Source: Synergistaceae bacterium
GTDB lineage: Bacteria; Synergistota; Synergistia; Synergistales; Synergistaceae
Direction of reading: 5' to 3'
DNA length: 47,101 nt
Assembly (NCBI GenBank): GCA_031258255.1
Contig: JAIRNC010000058.1
Span: 1-47,101 of the forward strand
A model generated the notes under the pieces. The model had not been told where the DNA came from. It saw only the letters and a program-made list of their open reading frames with translations, and did no database searches. The position numbers and the translations under genes were made by a program. Shown here piece by piece: positions 8,815 to 17,494 of the stretch. The first letter of the stretch is position 1, and every line of letters starts with the position of its first letter.

Positions 8815-9235
8815 CGGGTGCCTCCTGATCCATAGATTCAAAGCTGACCATTGTTTTCAAGTGCATGGCATTTTCCCGCATCACCATGTCGTTTTGTCCC
8901 TTTTCAAGTGCGAGCAGCGTCTCCATGCCGGTGAAAACGCCTTTATTGACTGCTGCGTCGATGATGGCCATATCGAGGGTTTTTTCGGAGTCGTCGCCCA
9001 TCACGACGGCGACGCCCCGTGCGCCGTCAATTTCCACGACCGCCTCGCTGACGATGACCTCGCCGATGTAAAACAGGCTTTGCTTGACGGGCTCGCGCAT
9101 CTTGATCATGGCCAGGGTCTTTCCCGGCTCTTTCAGGATGACTGGGCGATATGTTTTCAGTATATCGGCGGCCATAGCCGCAACTTCCTGCCTGTCAGCT
9201 TTCGCCAATATTCTGGTCAATCGTTTTTTGTCCAT
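8780..9235 (-). CDS. phnG: C-P lyase core subunit PhnG (start at MDKKRLTRIL; ORF extends to 9271)
   Basis: 'RLTRILAKADRQEVAAMA', 'FYIGEVIVSEAVVEIDGARGVAVVMGDD' typical of PhnG. Confidence 0.9.
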   Translation of the reverse strand: MDKKRLTRILAKADRQEVAAMAADILKTYRPVILKEPGKTLAMIKMREPVKQSLFYIGEVIVSEAVVEIDGARGVAVVMGDDSEKTLDMAIIDAAVNKGVFTGMETLLALEKGQNDMVMRENAMHLKTMVSFESMDQEAPDDLNAFKKAQL

Positions 9236-9236
9236 A

Positions 9237-10109
9237 TCATCTGATTCTCGCTTTGATCCTTGTCGCGGCAACTTCCAGCAAAATTACCGCGGCGACGACA
9301 ATGTATGTGATAAATCCGAGTTCTTGCAGGTCGAAGTAGTGGCTGCCGGCCATATACAGGTCAAAACCGATGCCGCCCGCTCCGGCAGCCGCTCCTATCG
9401 CGATCGCGTTCGTGAAGTTGATTTCGAGCCGAAGGAACGTCCACGCCGTCATATGGCTCATCGACGATGGAACGACAGCTTGAAAGACGATCTGCCAGAA
9501 ACTCGCGCCGGTGGCTTTCAACGCCTCGATCGCGCCATCGTCCATTTCCTCGATGGATTCGGCGTACGCCTTGATCAGATAACCGGCACTGTGAAAGGTG
9601 AGGCCGGCGACGGCAGCGACGCTTCCCAGTCCGGCCGCGACGGTGAAAATAAGTACCCATAAAATCGTTGGTACAGCCCTGACAAGGGCGACGAAGCTCT
9701 TTATGATATTCGCTGTTATGGGATTTGCGATGTTTTTCGCGCAAAGCAAAGCGCCGAAGAAGGCGATGAGGGCCCCAAAAATCGTGGAGAGCGCGCCGAG
9801 AGAAAATGTCGCAAGCAGCGCATTCATCGCGCCGGGAAAAGTGTTGTATCTCAAGCGAGGTTGTCCGAACAACACCTTGGCGTTGCCGATGGTACTCGAA
9901 ACCGCCTCCGCGATGTTTATGTTCTTGTAGTCGAATGTAAAAAAACCGTACGCGGTAAGTCCGAGCAGGACAAGAACCGTGAGATTTACGGCGAGCCCGC
10001 TCTTGGACATCGCCGCCGTCTTGATTTTGCCTCCGCGGGATTTTCGCATGTATTTATGCAAGTCGAGAGAGATGGGAGCCCCTTCGGCGATGACAAGTTT
10101 GTCCATCAC
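9237..10109 (-). CDS. phnE: Phosphonate ABC transporter permease
   Basis: PhnE-like permease motif 'EALKATGASFWQIVFQAVVPSSM'. Confidence 0.9.
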   Translation of the reverse strand: MMDKLVIAEGAPISLDLHKYMRKSRGGKIKTAAMSKSGLAVNLTVLVLLGLTAYGFFTFDYKNINIAEAVSSTIGNAKVLFGQPRLRYNTFPGAMNALLATFSLGALSTIFGALIAFFGALLCAKNIANPITANIIKSFVALVRAVPTILWVLIFTVAAGLGSVAAVAGLTFHSAGYLIKAYAESIEEMDDGAIEALKATGASFWQIVFQAVVPSSMSHMTAWTFLRLEINFTNAIAIGAAAGAGGIGFDLYMAGSHYFDLQELGFITYIVVAAVILLEVAATRIKARIR

Positions 10110-10930
10110 ATGATCACCTTTCTGATTTGATTGGATATTATTTCAATGGCAATGACCAATATCACGATCGAAATGACGACCATGCTTGCCGAACCGTAGT
10201 CCATTCGCTTGTAATACAGGTCGAACATGGCGCCTATGCCCGTGGCCGTGAGTACGCCGATCAGGGTGGAATTTCTAATATTGGTTTCGATCATATATAA
10301 AACCCACGAGACGATCTCCGGCATGGAGTGCGGAACAATGCCCCGAAACACCGTCTGTAAATAAGTCGCGCCGGTGGCATACAGCGCTTCGACGCAGGCC
10401 TCGCATACTTCGTCGATCGTTTCTATAAATGTGCGGGTCAGCATTCCGAAAGTGGCGAAAAACAGGGCGAAAAATCCGGTCAGGATATTTTGCCCGAACG
10501 AAAAAAGCAGGAGCATTGCCCAGACCACGTCAGGCACGTTTCTAAAAAACGCGGCGGCAATTCTGACCGTCCTCGCGATCCAGGGATTGATTTTGGTGAT
10601 CCTCGTGCCGAGCAGACTGAAGAAAAAAGCGCAGATACCGGCGCATACAGTGACGGCAACCGACAGGAGCGCCGTTTCCGTCAGTTTTTTTATAATATTG
10701 GGCAGCCGCGACAGAGCCTTTTCATCCGGGATCAGATTTTTGGCGATCCATGTAATTGCCGCGGGGATCGACTCGAAACCGCCGATTACGTCGTAATTGG
10801 TCACGGCGGAAGAAATCGAGAAAACAGCCATTACGCCGAGAAAAATCAGCGTAAACGTTCGTCTTCTTCTGACAAATACGGATGTCTGGTCTTGGGGTTT
10901 GGGGACTTTATCCATATGCTCACCGGACAT
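10106..10930 (-). CDS. phnE: Phosphonate ABC transporter permease, second copy
   Basis: 'EALYATGATYLQTVFRGIVPHSMPEIVSW', paralogous to the neighbouring permease. Confidence 0.9.
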   Translation of the reverse strand: MSGEHMDKVPKPQDQTSVFVRRRRTFTLIFLGVMAVFSISSAVTNYDVIGGFESIPAAITWIAKNLIPDEKALSRLPNIIKKLTETALLSVAVTVCAGICAFFFSLLGTRITKINPWIARTVRIAAAFFRNVPDVVWAMLLLFSFGQNILTGFFALFFATFGMLTRTFIETIDEVCEACVEALYATGATYLQTVFRGIVPHSMPEIVSWVLYMIETNIRNSTLIGVLTATGIGAMFDLYYKRMDYGSASMVVISIVILVIAIEIISNQIRKVIM

Positions 10931-11690
10931 CTGTGATCAGCTCGCCCTCGTTCGATTGATAAATTTCGTGAATTTTGGATTCGGCCAAACGGTCGGGCGG
11001 GCCGTCATAAACGATCCGGCCCGATGTAATGCCGATGATCCGCATGGAATACTTCATCGCGACGTCGACTTGATGCAGATTGAAGATGCAGGTTATTTTC
11101 ATATTTTTGTTGATGAGGCTCAGATGATCCATAATGACCTTCGACGAACTGGGGTCGAGAGACGCGATTGGTTCGTCGCATAAAATAAGCCTCGGCGCCT
11201 GCATGAGGGACCGGGCGATGCCCACGCGCTGCTTCTGGCCGCCGGACAACTCGTCGCAGCGTTTATACGCTTGTTCGGTAAGGCCCAGCTTCGACAAAAT
11301 TTGAAACGCGCTTTCCTTTTCCCGCTCCGAATAAAACCCCATGGCGCCGCTTATGGTCGACTTATGCCCCAACCGACCGTGCAGCACGTTTTCGATTACG
11401 CTCAGCCTATCCACCAGGTTGTAATGTTGAAATATCATGCCGATCTTTTTACGGATCTGGCGGATTTCCTTCTTGCCTGCCCGGATGATGTCGTGCCCGT
11501 CAAAGAATATTTCGCCCCGCGTTGCGTCGACGAGCCGGTTGACGCAACGCAGGAGCGTTGATTTGCCAGAACCTGACGGCCCGATGACGGACACGAATTC
11601 GCCCTCGTCCACCGAAAAGGAGACATCTGCCAGCGCGTGTGTCATTTTGTCGTATGTTTTGCTCACGTTTTTAAACGTTAAAATGGACAT
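10920..11690 (-). CDS. phnC: Phosphonate ABC transporter ATP-binding protein
   Basis: GPSGSGKSTLLRCVNRLV, LSGGQKQRVGIARSL, FNLHQVDVAMKYSMRIIGI. Confidence 0.93.
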   Translation of the reverse strand: MSILTFKNVSKTYDKMTHALADVSFSVDEGEFVSVIGPSGSGKSTLLRCVNRLVDATRGEIFFDGHDIIRAGKKEIRQIRKKIGMIFQHYNLVDRLSVIENVLHGRLGHKSTISGAMGFYSEREKESAFQILSKLGLTEQAYKRCDELSGGQKQRVGIARSLMQAPRLILCDEPIASLDPSSSKVIMDHLSLINKNMKITCIFNLHQVDVAMKYSMRIIGITSGRIVYDGPPDRLAESKIHEIYQSNEGELITDVR

Positions 11691-11699
11691 GCGCCTTTT

Positions 11700-12734
11700 T
11701 TAACGATAAGGATCGTACCAGGAATCATCCACGCGGACATAACCCTTGCTGGAGGAGGTCTTATACAGCCCCATCGCGCCTTCCACGCTCGCGTCATAGA
11801 ATATTTTCCCGTTATTCGCGACTTCATCCGAGGTAAAGAGGGCACGGATGGCCTCTATTTCGGCATCGCTCAAGTTCTTGGGATTATAGGCGTTCGGGCC
11901 GTTAAAGACGGGCGTGCACGAGATGACTGTAAATTCTTTCCCAGCATGTTGATCGAACGGAGCGTCAGCGCCACGCTTGACGATATATACGGCGCCTACG
12001 GTGTTTTCCTGACCAGATTTAAGTTCAATGTAAGGCGCGAGTTCGATGTCGCAGAAAGCAGCGACATCGACGTTGCCGCTGACCAGGTTGACCGCTGAAC
12101 CTTGATGCGAGCCGCCGAAGAACACTTCCTTGAAGAAGTTCCCGTCTGGGAGCAGGTCATCTTCGTTCAACTTGTCGCTGGCGAAATGCGCGATAATCGC
12201 GGAGGTGGGGACCCTGAAGCCCGACGTGGAGCTGTTGGATACAAAGGACATCTTTTTGCCTTTTATATTGTCGATGGAATAAGCGTTGCCCTTCTTGTAA
12301 CTGCCCGCGTTCCCCATATTCACACAGAGCCAGGAAAAATATTTCGCTTCGTCGAGTTTGCCGTTTTGGTCGCCGTTGACAAACAAAACGCCGACCTGGG
12401 GATTTCTTTTCTGCGCCTCGATATATCCGACGGCTCCCATTGACATGGCGATATCAGCGGCACCGCTCGCGATCGACTCGATGGCAATCGTGTAGTCGGT
12501 CGTCAGCCTGTGCTCCGCCTTCCTGCCGGTGGCCTGCTCTATAAGCCGGCCCACTTCCGCGCGCGCCGCGTCATGGGTGCTCGACGATTCGTTGGGATAC
12601 CAGACGACGTTGATCGGCCTGGCGTTCAAGGAGGGGCTGTTCGCCGCGCCGAAACCGCGTCCGGCCGCCCCTGCCGCCATGAGGGCTGTGAGCAGGACTG
12701 TCACGACTGATTTAAGAATCTTGTGCTTTTGCAT
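11700..12734 (-). CDS. phnD: Phosphonate ABC transporter substrate-binding protein (start at MQKHKILK; longer ORF to 12917 runs into MITE)
   Basis: Signal peptide MQKHKILKSVVTVLLTALMAAGAAG, PhnD-family periplasmic fold. Confidence 0.88.
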   Translation of the reverse strand: MQKHKILKSVVTVLLTALMAAGAAGRGFGAANSPSLNARPINVVWYPNESSSTHDAARAEVGRLIEQATGRKAEHRLTTDYTIAIESIASGAADIAMSMGAVGYIEAQKRNPQVGVLFVNGDQNGKLDEAKYFSWLCVNMGNAGSYKKGNAYSIDNIKGKKMSFVSNSSTSGFRVPTSAIIAHFASDKLNEDDLLPDGNFFKEVFFGGSHQGSAVNLVSGNVDVAAFCDIELAPYIELKSGQENTVGAVYIVKRGADAPFDQHAGKEFTVISCTPVFNGPNAYNPKNLSDAEIEAIRALFTSDEVANNGKIFYDASVEGAMGLYKTSSSKGYVRVDDSWYDPYR

Positions 12735-12758
12735 GGATTCCTCACCTTGCCTTTTTAG

Positions 12759-12939
12759 GGAATCGCTGATTAAATGTTCTTTGGGCGAAATGGAGCAGAT
12801 TCGTTCGCTTCCCGAAATGGCAGTCGTGAAAACGGCCGCAGACGCAGCAGAGCTACGCCCAGGACCATTTTTACGGCTGACATGAAGGGGGCGGGCGAAG
12901 GCGCCCATTGCAGCCAAAGGTTATTTAATCAGCGATTCC
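12759..12939. mobile_element. MITE-like non-autonomous element (181 bp) with TTAG target site duplication
   Basis: Perfect TIR GGAATCGCTGATTAAAT at both ends, extended by imperfect CTTTGGnnGnAATGG; flanked by TTAG (12755-12758 and 12940-12943). Confidence 0.85.
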
Positions 12940-12972
12940 TTAGATTTGCTGGCATCGCTCTGCCGCCATGAA

Positions 12973-13004
12973 AGTATAAAATTTATATGTAACAACCATG
13001 TGAA
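12973..13004 (-). promoter_or_regulatory. Candidate phn operon promoter with Pho-box-like direct repeat
   Basis: On minus strand: TTCACAT-N4-GTTACAT (11-nt period) followed after 8 nt by TATACT. Confidence 0.4.
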
Positions 13005-13038
13005 TGTTTCGTGTTTTTTGTGTAAAATCCTCGCCGTA

Positions 13039-13067
13039 TTGACAGGCGTCAGCCAATCGGGATAAAA
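13039..13067 (+). promoter_or_regulatory. Candidate promoter for trmB
   Basis: TTGACA, then GATAAA/ATAAAA 16-17 nt downstream. Confidence 0.4.
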
Positions 13068-13150
13068 CTTGCCTTGCCCTTACGCTTGGGCTAAAATGAC
13101 GAAGGGCTTGCGATGCCCCGTTTCAACATATCAGACAGGGGTTATGGGCG

Positions 13151-14077
13151 ATGAACTGGAACTTCACTGACATACTTATACCCCCGGGGGAATCGCTCGT
13201 CGCCAGCGGGCCGGTCATAGCCGAGATCGGCTTCGGCAACGGGGAGTACTTGGAGCACCTGGCTCGGACGAGGCCGGATTGTTCCGTAGTCGGCATCGAA
13301 ATATCCCAGTGGTGCGTGACGAAGGCGGCGCGCAGGGCGCTCTCCGCAGGGTTTCGGAACGTCCGCCTCATTCACGGGGATGCCAGGGATCTCCTCCGCT
13401 ACGCCTTCGAGCCCCGCAGCTTAAGCGAGGCATACATGAACTTCCCGTGCCCCTGGCCCAAGAGAAGGCACACGGAGCGCAGGGTGGCCAGCCCCCGTTT
13501 CGCGGCCCTCATAGGCGGACGCCTTGCGCCCGGCGGCACCTTCACCCTGGCCACCGACGTGGAGTGGTACGCCGAGCAGACGCGGGACGCGTTTTTATCG
13601 AGCGGCTCTTTCAGCGCCGGCCCGGTCGAGCGCAACCCCGAGAGGGATTACGTCACGAAGTACGAGCGTAAGTGGCGCGAGATGGGGCGCGAGACGTTCG
13701 TGACGAGGGCCGTCAAGACGGCGGAGGTATCGGAACCGGACACCGGCAAGGAGGGCGAAGAGGCTTTGGAGACGACCGCCAATCCCGGCATCGCGCAACT
13801 CAGCCTAAGCGACAGGCTGAGGCCGATCTTAGGCGAGTGCATACGCAAAGACGGGTATGTCGTGATTTTTAAGGAGCTGTTCGCGTCCGGGGACGACGCG
13901 GCTCTCATATCGGTGATATCGGTGGACGAGGGGTTTGAACAGCATTACTACGTCAAGGTCGTGCTGTCCGGCTCGCGGTGGCTGGGGAAGCTGGATTCCA
14001 TCGGACACCCGTACAGGACCCCAGGAGTCCGGGCGAGCATGAGGGCAATGTCCCGGATAGCCGGTATCGAGTTTTAA
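13151..14077 (+). CDS. trmB: tRNA (guanine-N7-)-methyltransferase with C-terminal extension
   Basis: 'EIGFGNGEYL', 'VGIEIS', 'MNFPCPWPKRRHTERR' TrmB motifs. Confidence 0.9.
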   Translation: MNWNFTDILIPPGESLVASGPVIAEIGFGNGEYLEHLARTRPDCSVVGIEISQWCVTKAARRALSAGFRNVRLIHGDARDLLRYAFEPRSLSEAYMNFPCPWPKRRHTERRVASPRFAALIGGRLAPGGTFTLATDVEWYAEQTRDAFLSSGSFSAGPVERNPERDYVTKYERKWREMGRETFVTRAVKTAEVSEPDTGKEGEEALETTANPGIAQLSLSDRLRPILGECIRKDGYVVIFKELFASGDDAALISVISVDEGFEQHYYVKVVLSGSRWLGKLDSIGHPYRTPGVRASMRAMSRIAGIEF

Positions 14078-14083
14078 ACCAAT

Positions 14084-14125
14084 GATGCCCGGGCTTTTCG
14101 GCTCTCTTCCGAAAACCCGGGCATC
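14084..14125. terminator. Hairpin between convergent trmB and MFS genes
   Basis: GATGCCCGGG-c-TTTTCGG / CCGAAAA-CCCGGGCATC, 17 bp with one bulge; no clear T tract. Confidence 0.5.
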
Positions 14126-14136
14126 CTCACGTGGCG

Positions 14137-15366
14137 TCACGAGGCGCGCCGCAGCCGCTTCCTTACATCCCCAAATAAAATGCCGGCCACGGCCAGAAGC
14201 GGCAAGAGCGACACGACGCAGAGGGCGCGTTCAAGGCCGATCGCGTCGCCCAGCTTTCCTATCGGGAAGGCCACTGCGTTCGCTATGCCCCAGGAGAGGC
14301 CCATTACCAGCGAGCTTGCCGTGCTGCGCGACTCCGGGACGAGTTCCTGTGCCATGGCGAGCGTCACGGAGCTCGTGGCGGAAAGGCAAGCGCCGCCCAG
14401 GACGAAAAGAACCGCTGAGGACGCGCTCCGCGTGAGCAGGGCGGGGAACAGGAGCAGGGGGGAGAGCGCGAGCACGGCCAATATGACCCTCTTCTTGCCG
14501 AAGAGGTCTGCCATCCTGCCGCCCATCAGGCTGGAGACGGCGCCGGAAACGGAAAAGGCGAAGAGAAGCGATCCGCCTAACTCTATGCTCCCGCCGCGCC
14601 CAGTGACGAGAAGGGGCAAAAACACCCTTATGCCCTGCGATGTGGAGTCGCGGATGATCGATATGAGTATTAAGGGCAAGCAGACCATGAATACGCGGAG
14701 GAAGCCTCTGGACGTCCCGCCACCCGCTGCGCTGTCTCCGCCGCCCGCCCTTTCCTGCGTCTGCCTGTCGGCATCCACGAACCGCTTAGGGAGACCGCGC
14801 TTCGCGGCCAAGGCCACTGCCAGCACCGGGAAGATCGCCAAGGGCATGAGCGAGGCGCCCAGCGTTTTCAGCAGGAAAACGCCGTAAAGCGGACTCAGGG
14901 CAGCGCCAAGCAGACCAGCGGCAGAGAACACCGCCAAGTACGACCCCAGATTCCCCCTGCCGCCCGCTATGCCAGTGAGTCCGTGCGCCTGGGGGTGAAA
15001 GCTGGCCGTCCCGAACCCGATCATGGAGACGATCAGCAGGGCGACCCCGTATGACGGGGCTATGGGCAGCAGGTACGCGCCGCCGGCCGTCAGAAGCGGG
15101 GCGAAGATCGCCAGCACCGGCCTGTTGAGCCTGTCGGCGATATGCCCCGCAAAGGGCTGCACTACGATATTCAGCACGCCGAACAGCGCGCTCAGGAAGC
15201 CGGCCTCGCCCAGCGAGAGGGAGAGCCGTCTCTCGATCTCCGGCAAAAATGTCGGGAGCAGCGTGGGGTGAAGGTCGTTTATGAAGTGCAAAACGCTGGC
15301 CGAGATCAGCATCCGCGCGTCGGATCCGCGCTTTATATCCCCTTTGGCAACTGACATATCCGCCAC
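14137..15366 (-). CDS. MFS transporter, fosmidomycin-resistance (Fsr)-like
   Basis: 'LHFINDLHPTLLPTFLPEIERRLSLS', 'GFGTASFHPQAHGLTG' typical of the Fsr branch. Confidence 0.75.
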   Translation of the reverse strand: MADMSVAKGDIKRGSDARMLISASVLHFINDLHPTLLPTFLPEIERRLSLSLGEAGFLSALFGVLNIVVQPFAGHIADRLNRPVLAIFAPLLTAGGAYLLPIAPSYGVALLIVSMIGFGTASFHPQAHGLTGIAGGRGNLGSYLAVFSAAGLLGAALSPLYGVFLLKTLGASLMPLAIFPVLAVALAAKRGLPKRFVDADRQTQERAGGGDSAAGGGTSRGFLRVFMVCLPLILISIIRDSTSQGIRVFLPLLVTGRGGSIELGGSLLFAFSVSGAVSSLMGGRMADLFGKKRVILAVLALSPLLLFPALLTRSASSAVLFVLGGACLSATSSVTLAMAQELVPESRSTASSLVMGLSWGIANAVAFPIGKLGDAIGLERALCVVSLLPLLAVAGILFGDVRKRLRRAS

Positions 15367-15430
15367 AAAATCCCCCCTCTGTTTTTAGGAAGCGCCGATC
15401 AATGAAACATCGACTTGGCATTATACACCA

Positions 15431-15476
15431 AAAAGACCATGGCGCGATCATATTGCGTCGCGCTATGGTCTTTTTT
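15431..15476. terminator. Intrinsic terminator (bidirectional shape), end of mptA operon
   Basis: AAAAGACCATgGCGCGA..TCGCGCtATGGTCTTTTTT, 17-bp stem with A/T tracts. Confidence 0.85.
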
Positions 15477-15509
15477 GCGTGATATATATTTATTTTTACG
15501 TCTCTGCCG

Positions 15510-16484
15510 TCAATCCATATACAGCCACGAGTCCAGCGACATCGGGCGGGAAGGCCCCGTGATCTCGCCGCGAAGCTCGCGCCGCATCTCGCCTAAAAGG
15601 CCGCATCTCTCGGCGGTGGCGTTGTGGGTGTGGATGCTCTCGAAATTCTCCTGCCGCGCCATTACGAACGCGTCGTCCCCCAGCTCTGGAATGCGCAAGG
15701 CGACGCCGCTTATCATCCAGCGCACTGCGTCCTCGACGAAGCGCGGCTTCATGTGTCCGTCCCATACGACGCTCATCTCGTCGGGGCGCTTTAAGAGGCT
15801 GTATATGCCGGAGCTCATGGCGTCCTCGACTATGTCCACGAGTTTTTCCACCCGGACGCGGTTTTCCGTGCCGATCAGCAACGTCCCCTCCCCCCGCTGG
15901 TTGTGCGAGGCCAGCGGGACGAGGGAGATTATCTCGCGAGCCTGCGCTTCGCTGTAACCAGCGCCTTCAAGTACCGCCCTCGCCCGCTCCGATATCATCT
16001 CCCTGGCGCAGGGGCAGGCTGTGAACCCGTTCACCCTGACGCCCGCTGCCCTGCGCGCCCGGACGCCGTCGCTCACGGAGATGCCGATAAACGTGCAGAG
16101 GTTCTCCACCGTCTTCCCTGAAACAGGGGTGCGCTTCGTCATCGGGTACTGCGCTGTGAGACGGGCTTCGGCCCTGGCCGCCCCCTGCGTCCTGGCCACC
16201 GAGAGGGCCATCCTGTCCGTCAGCGTCTCGAAGTCCGGGGAGGGCATGAGGGCTATCTCCGACGCGATATCCTCGATGTTCTCTATGAAGCGTGACATGT
16301 GTACGCCGGATCGGCTCGCGTCGAGGAAGGCGTAGAGGTCCATCTCGGCGAAGAAGAGCGTCTCGCGCCCCGATGCGTCATTCAGGCGCAAGACCCGCTT
16401 CAGGCCGGTCACGCCAACCCTCGAAAGGGAGAGGCTCGCCTGCGGTGCGCTATTTTGTATGTCGTTGCCTAGCAAATCAGCCAT
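15510..16484 (-). CDS. mptA: GTP cyclohydrolase MptA/FolE2 family (H4MPT pathway)
   Basis: 'VGVTGLKRVLRL', 'NGFTACPCAREMI', 'PLASHNQRGEGTLLIG' FolE2/MptA motifs; context with H4MPT genes. Confidence 0.85.
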   Translation of the reverse strand: MADLLGNDIQNSAPQASLSLSRVGVTGLKRVLRLNDASGRETLFFAEMDLYAFLDASRSGVHMSRFIENIEDIASEIALMPSPDFETLTDRMALSVARTQGAARAEARLTAQYPMTKRTPVSGKTVENLCTFIGISVSDGVRARRAAGVRVNGFTACPCAREMISERARAVLEGAGYSEAQAREIISLVPLASHNQRGEGTLLIGTENRVRVEKLVDIVEDAMSSGIYSLLKRPDEMSVVWDGHMKPRFVEDAVRWMISGVALRIPELGDDAFVMARQENFESIHTHNATAERCGLLGEMRRELRGEITGPSRPMSLDSWLYMD

Positions 16485-17439
16485 TGTCCTTTCTCCCCTT
16501 AAAGTCCCATCTCGCCAGGATATCCGGCACCGGCGTCCGCTCCTGTTCGGACTCAAGGAAGACGAACAGCCCGGCCGCCAGAAGATCCGCCGTCGTCCCC
16601 GGATTCATCAGGTTGTCGGGGTCCTCGAGCATACGTCGCAGACGCCTTACGGCACATCTCCCCTCTGCCGTAAAGCACCCGCCGCGCTCAAGGGCGCGTT
16701 CCGCCAAGGCCGCAACGGCCCAGGAGGCGCGTCGTCCCTGTTTTCTAGCGATCAGCGTGTCCGGCACTGCGCTCAAAAGGCACAGGAACGTCTGCACGAC
16801 CGAACCCCTGAGCGTATGGCCCTCTTCCCAGAGCGCCACGAGCTTAGGCGCCGTGAGTCCGAACGTGATCTCGTAGCCCGTGGCGTACTCGCTGGCTATG
16901 GAGTCCCATGACGCGGCAAAGCGCATGGCCTCCAGAATCGGCGGCGCGCCGCTGCCCTGGGCGTCGAAATCCGTCACGTCGTATTTCTCGCTCCTGTCCA
17001 GCCCCTCCGGTGACGCGCTCTTTATCGCCGAGTATACAGCCGAGGCGTCGCCATCGTCCAGCCCTGCAAGCACGCGTGAGACGGACTCCCGGAGGTCGCG
17101 AGGGTCAACCCCGTCTTTGACCGATCCGGGGCGCTTTAGTGCCGACACATCATTCGCCGCACTCACGAGGGGCGCCAGCAGAAGTATTATGCCGAGGTTC
17201 GTGTTCCTGTCCGTCAGCTGTTTTGTCCTCCTGACCGCGCGCGTGACTAATTCCCCCACGGACAGGCCAGGATCCGCGAAGGCTTCCGCTATCGCCGCGG
17301 CTGAGGCCACGAACGTCATTTCGTTCAGGTACTTGAACGGACTCCCGGGGCTTACGTTCCCAGGCTTTGGCGCGAGCATCTCCATAGCGCAGGCGAGTTC
17401 AGCCGTCTGGGATATCAGGAGCGTCCGCTCGTGATCCAT
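16477..17439 (-). CDS. Triphosphoribosyl-dephospho-CoA synthase (CitG)-like protein
   Basis: 'ELACAMEMLAPKPGNVSPGSPF', 'TDRNTNLGIILLLAPL' CitG-family motifs; such genes are known in H4MPT clusters. Confidence 0.75.
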   Translation of the reverse strand: MDHERTLLISQTAELACAMEMLAPKPGNVSPGSPFKYLNEMTFVASAAAIAEAFADPGLSVGELVTRAVRRTKQLTDRNTNLGIILLLAPLVSAANDVSALKRPGSVKDGVDPRDLRESVSRVLAGLDDGDASAVYSAIKSASPEGLDRSEKYDVTDFDAQGSGAPPILEAMRFAASWDSIASEYATGYEITFGLTAPKLVALWEEGHTLRGSVVQTFLCLLSAVPDTLIARKQGRRASWAVAALAERALERGGCFTAEGRCAVRRLRRMLEDPDNLMNPGTTADLLAAGLFVFLESEQERTPVPDILARWDFKGRKDNG

Positions 17440-17494
17440 CGCTCTGTCCTTTTTACCGAACGGCTGGCGCAGACTGCCGCAGAGGGATAGCCGC

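Noticed and set aside
10880-10925. Similarity of the phnE N-terminus (VPKPQDQ) to the PhnJ-K linker (PKPQDQN)
   Set aside because: Very short match; may be a repeat fragment but not supportable without a search.
12735-12917. 61-aa N-terminal extension of phnD ORF
   Set aside because: Lies largely within the MITE; signal peptide starts at 12734.
14137-15366. Fosmidomycin-resistance-like MFS as a phosphonate antibiotic defence gene tied to phn
   Set aside because: Name-based association only; gene is separated by trmB and has no shared regulation.
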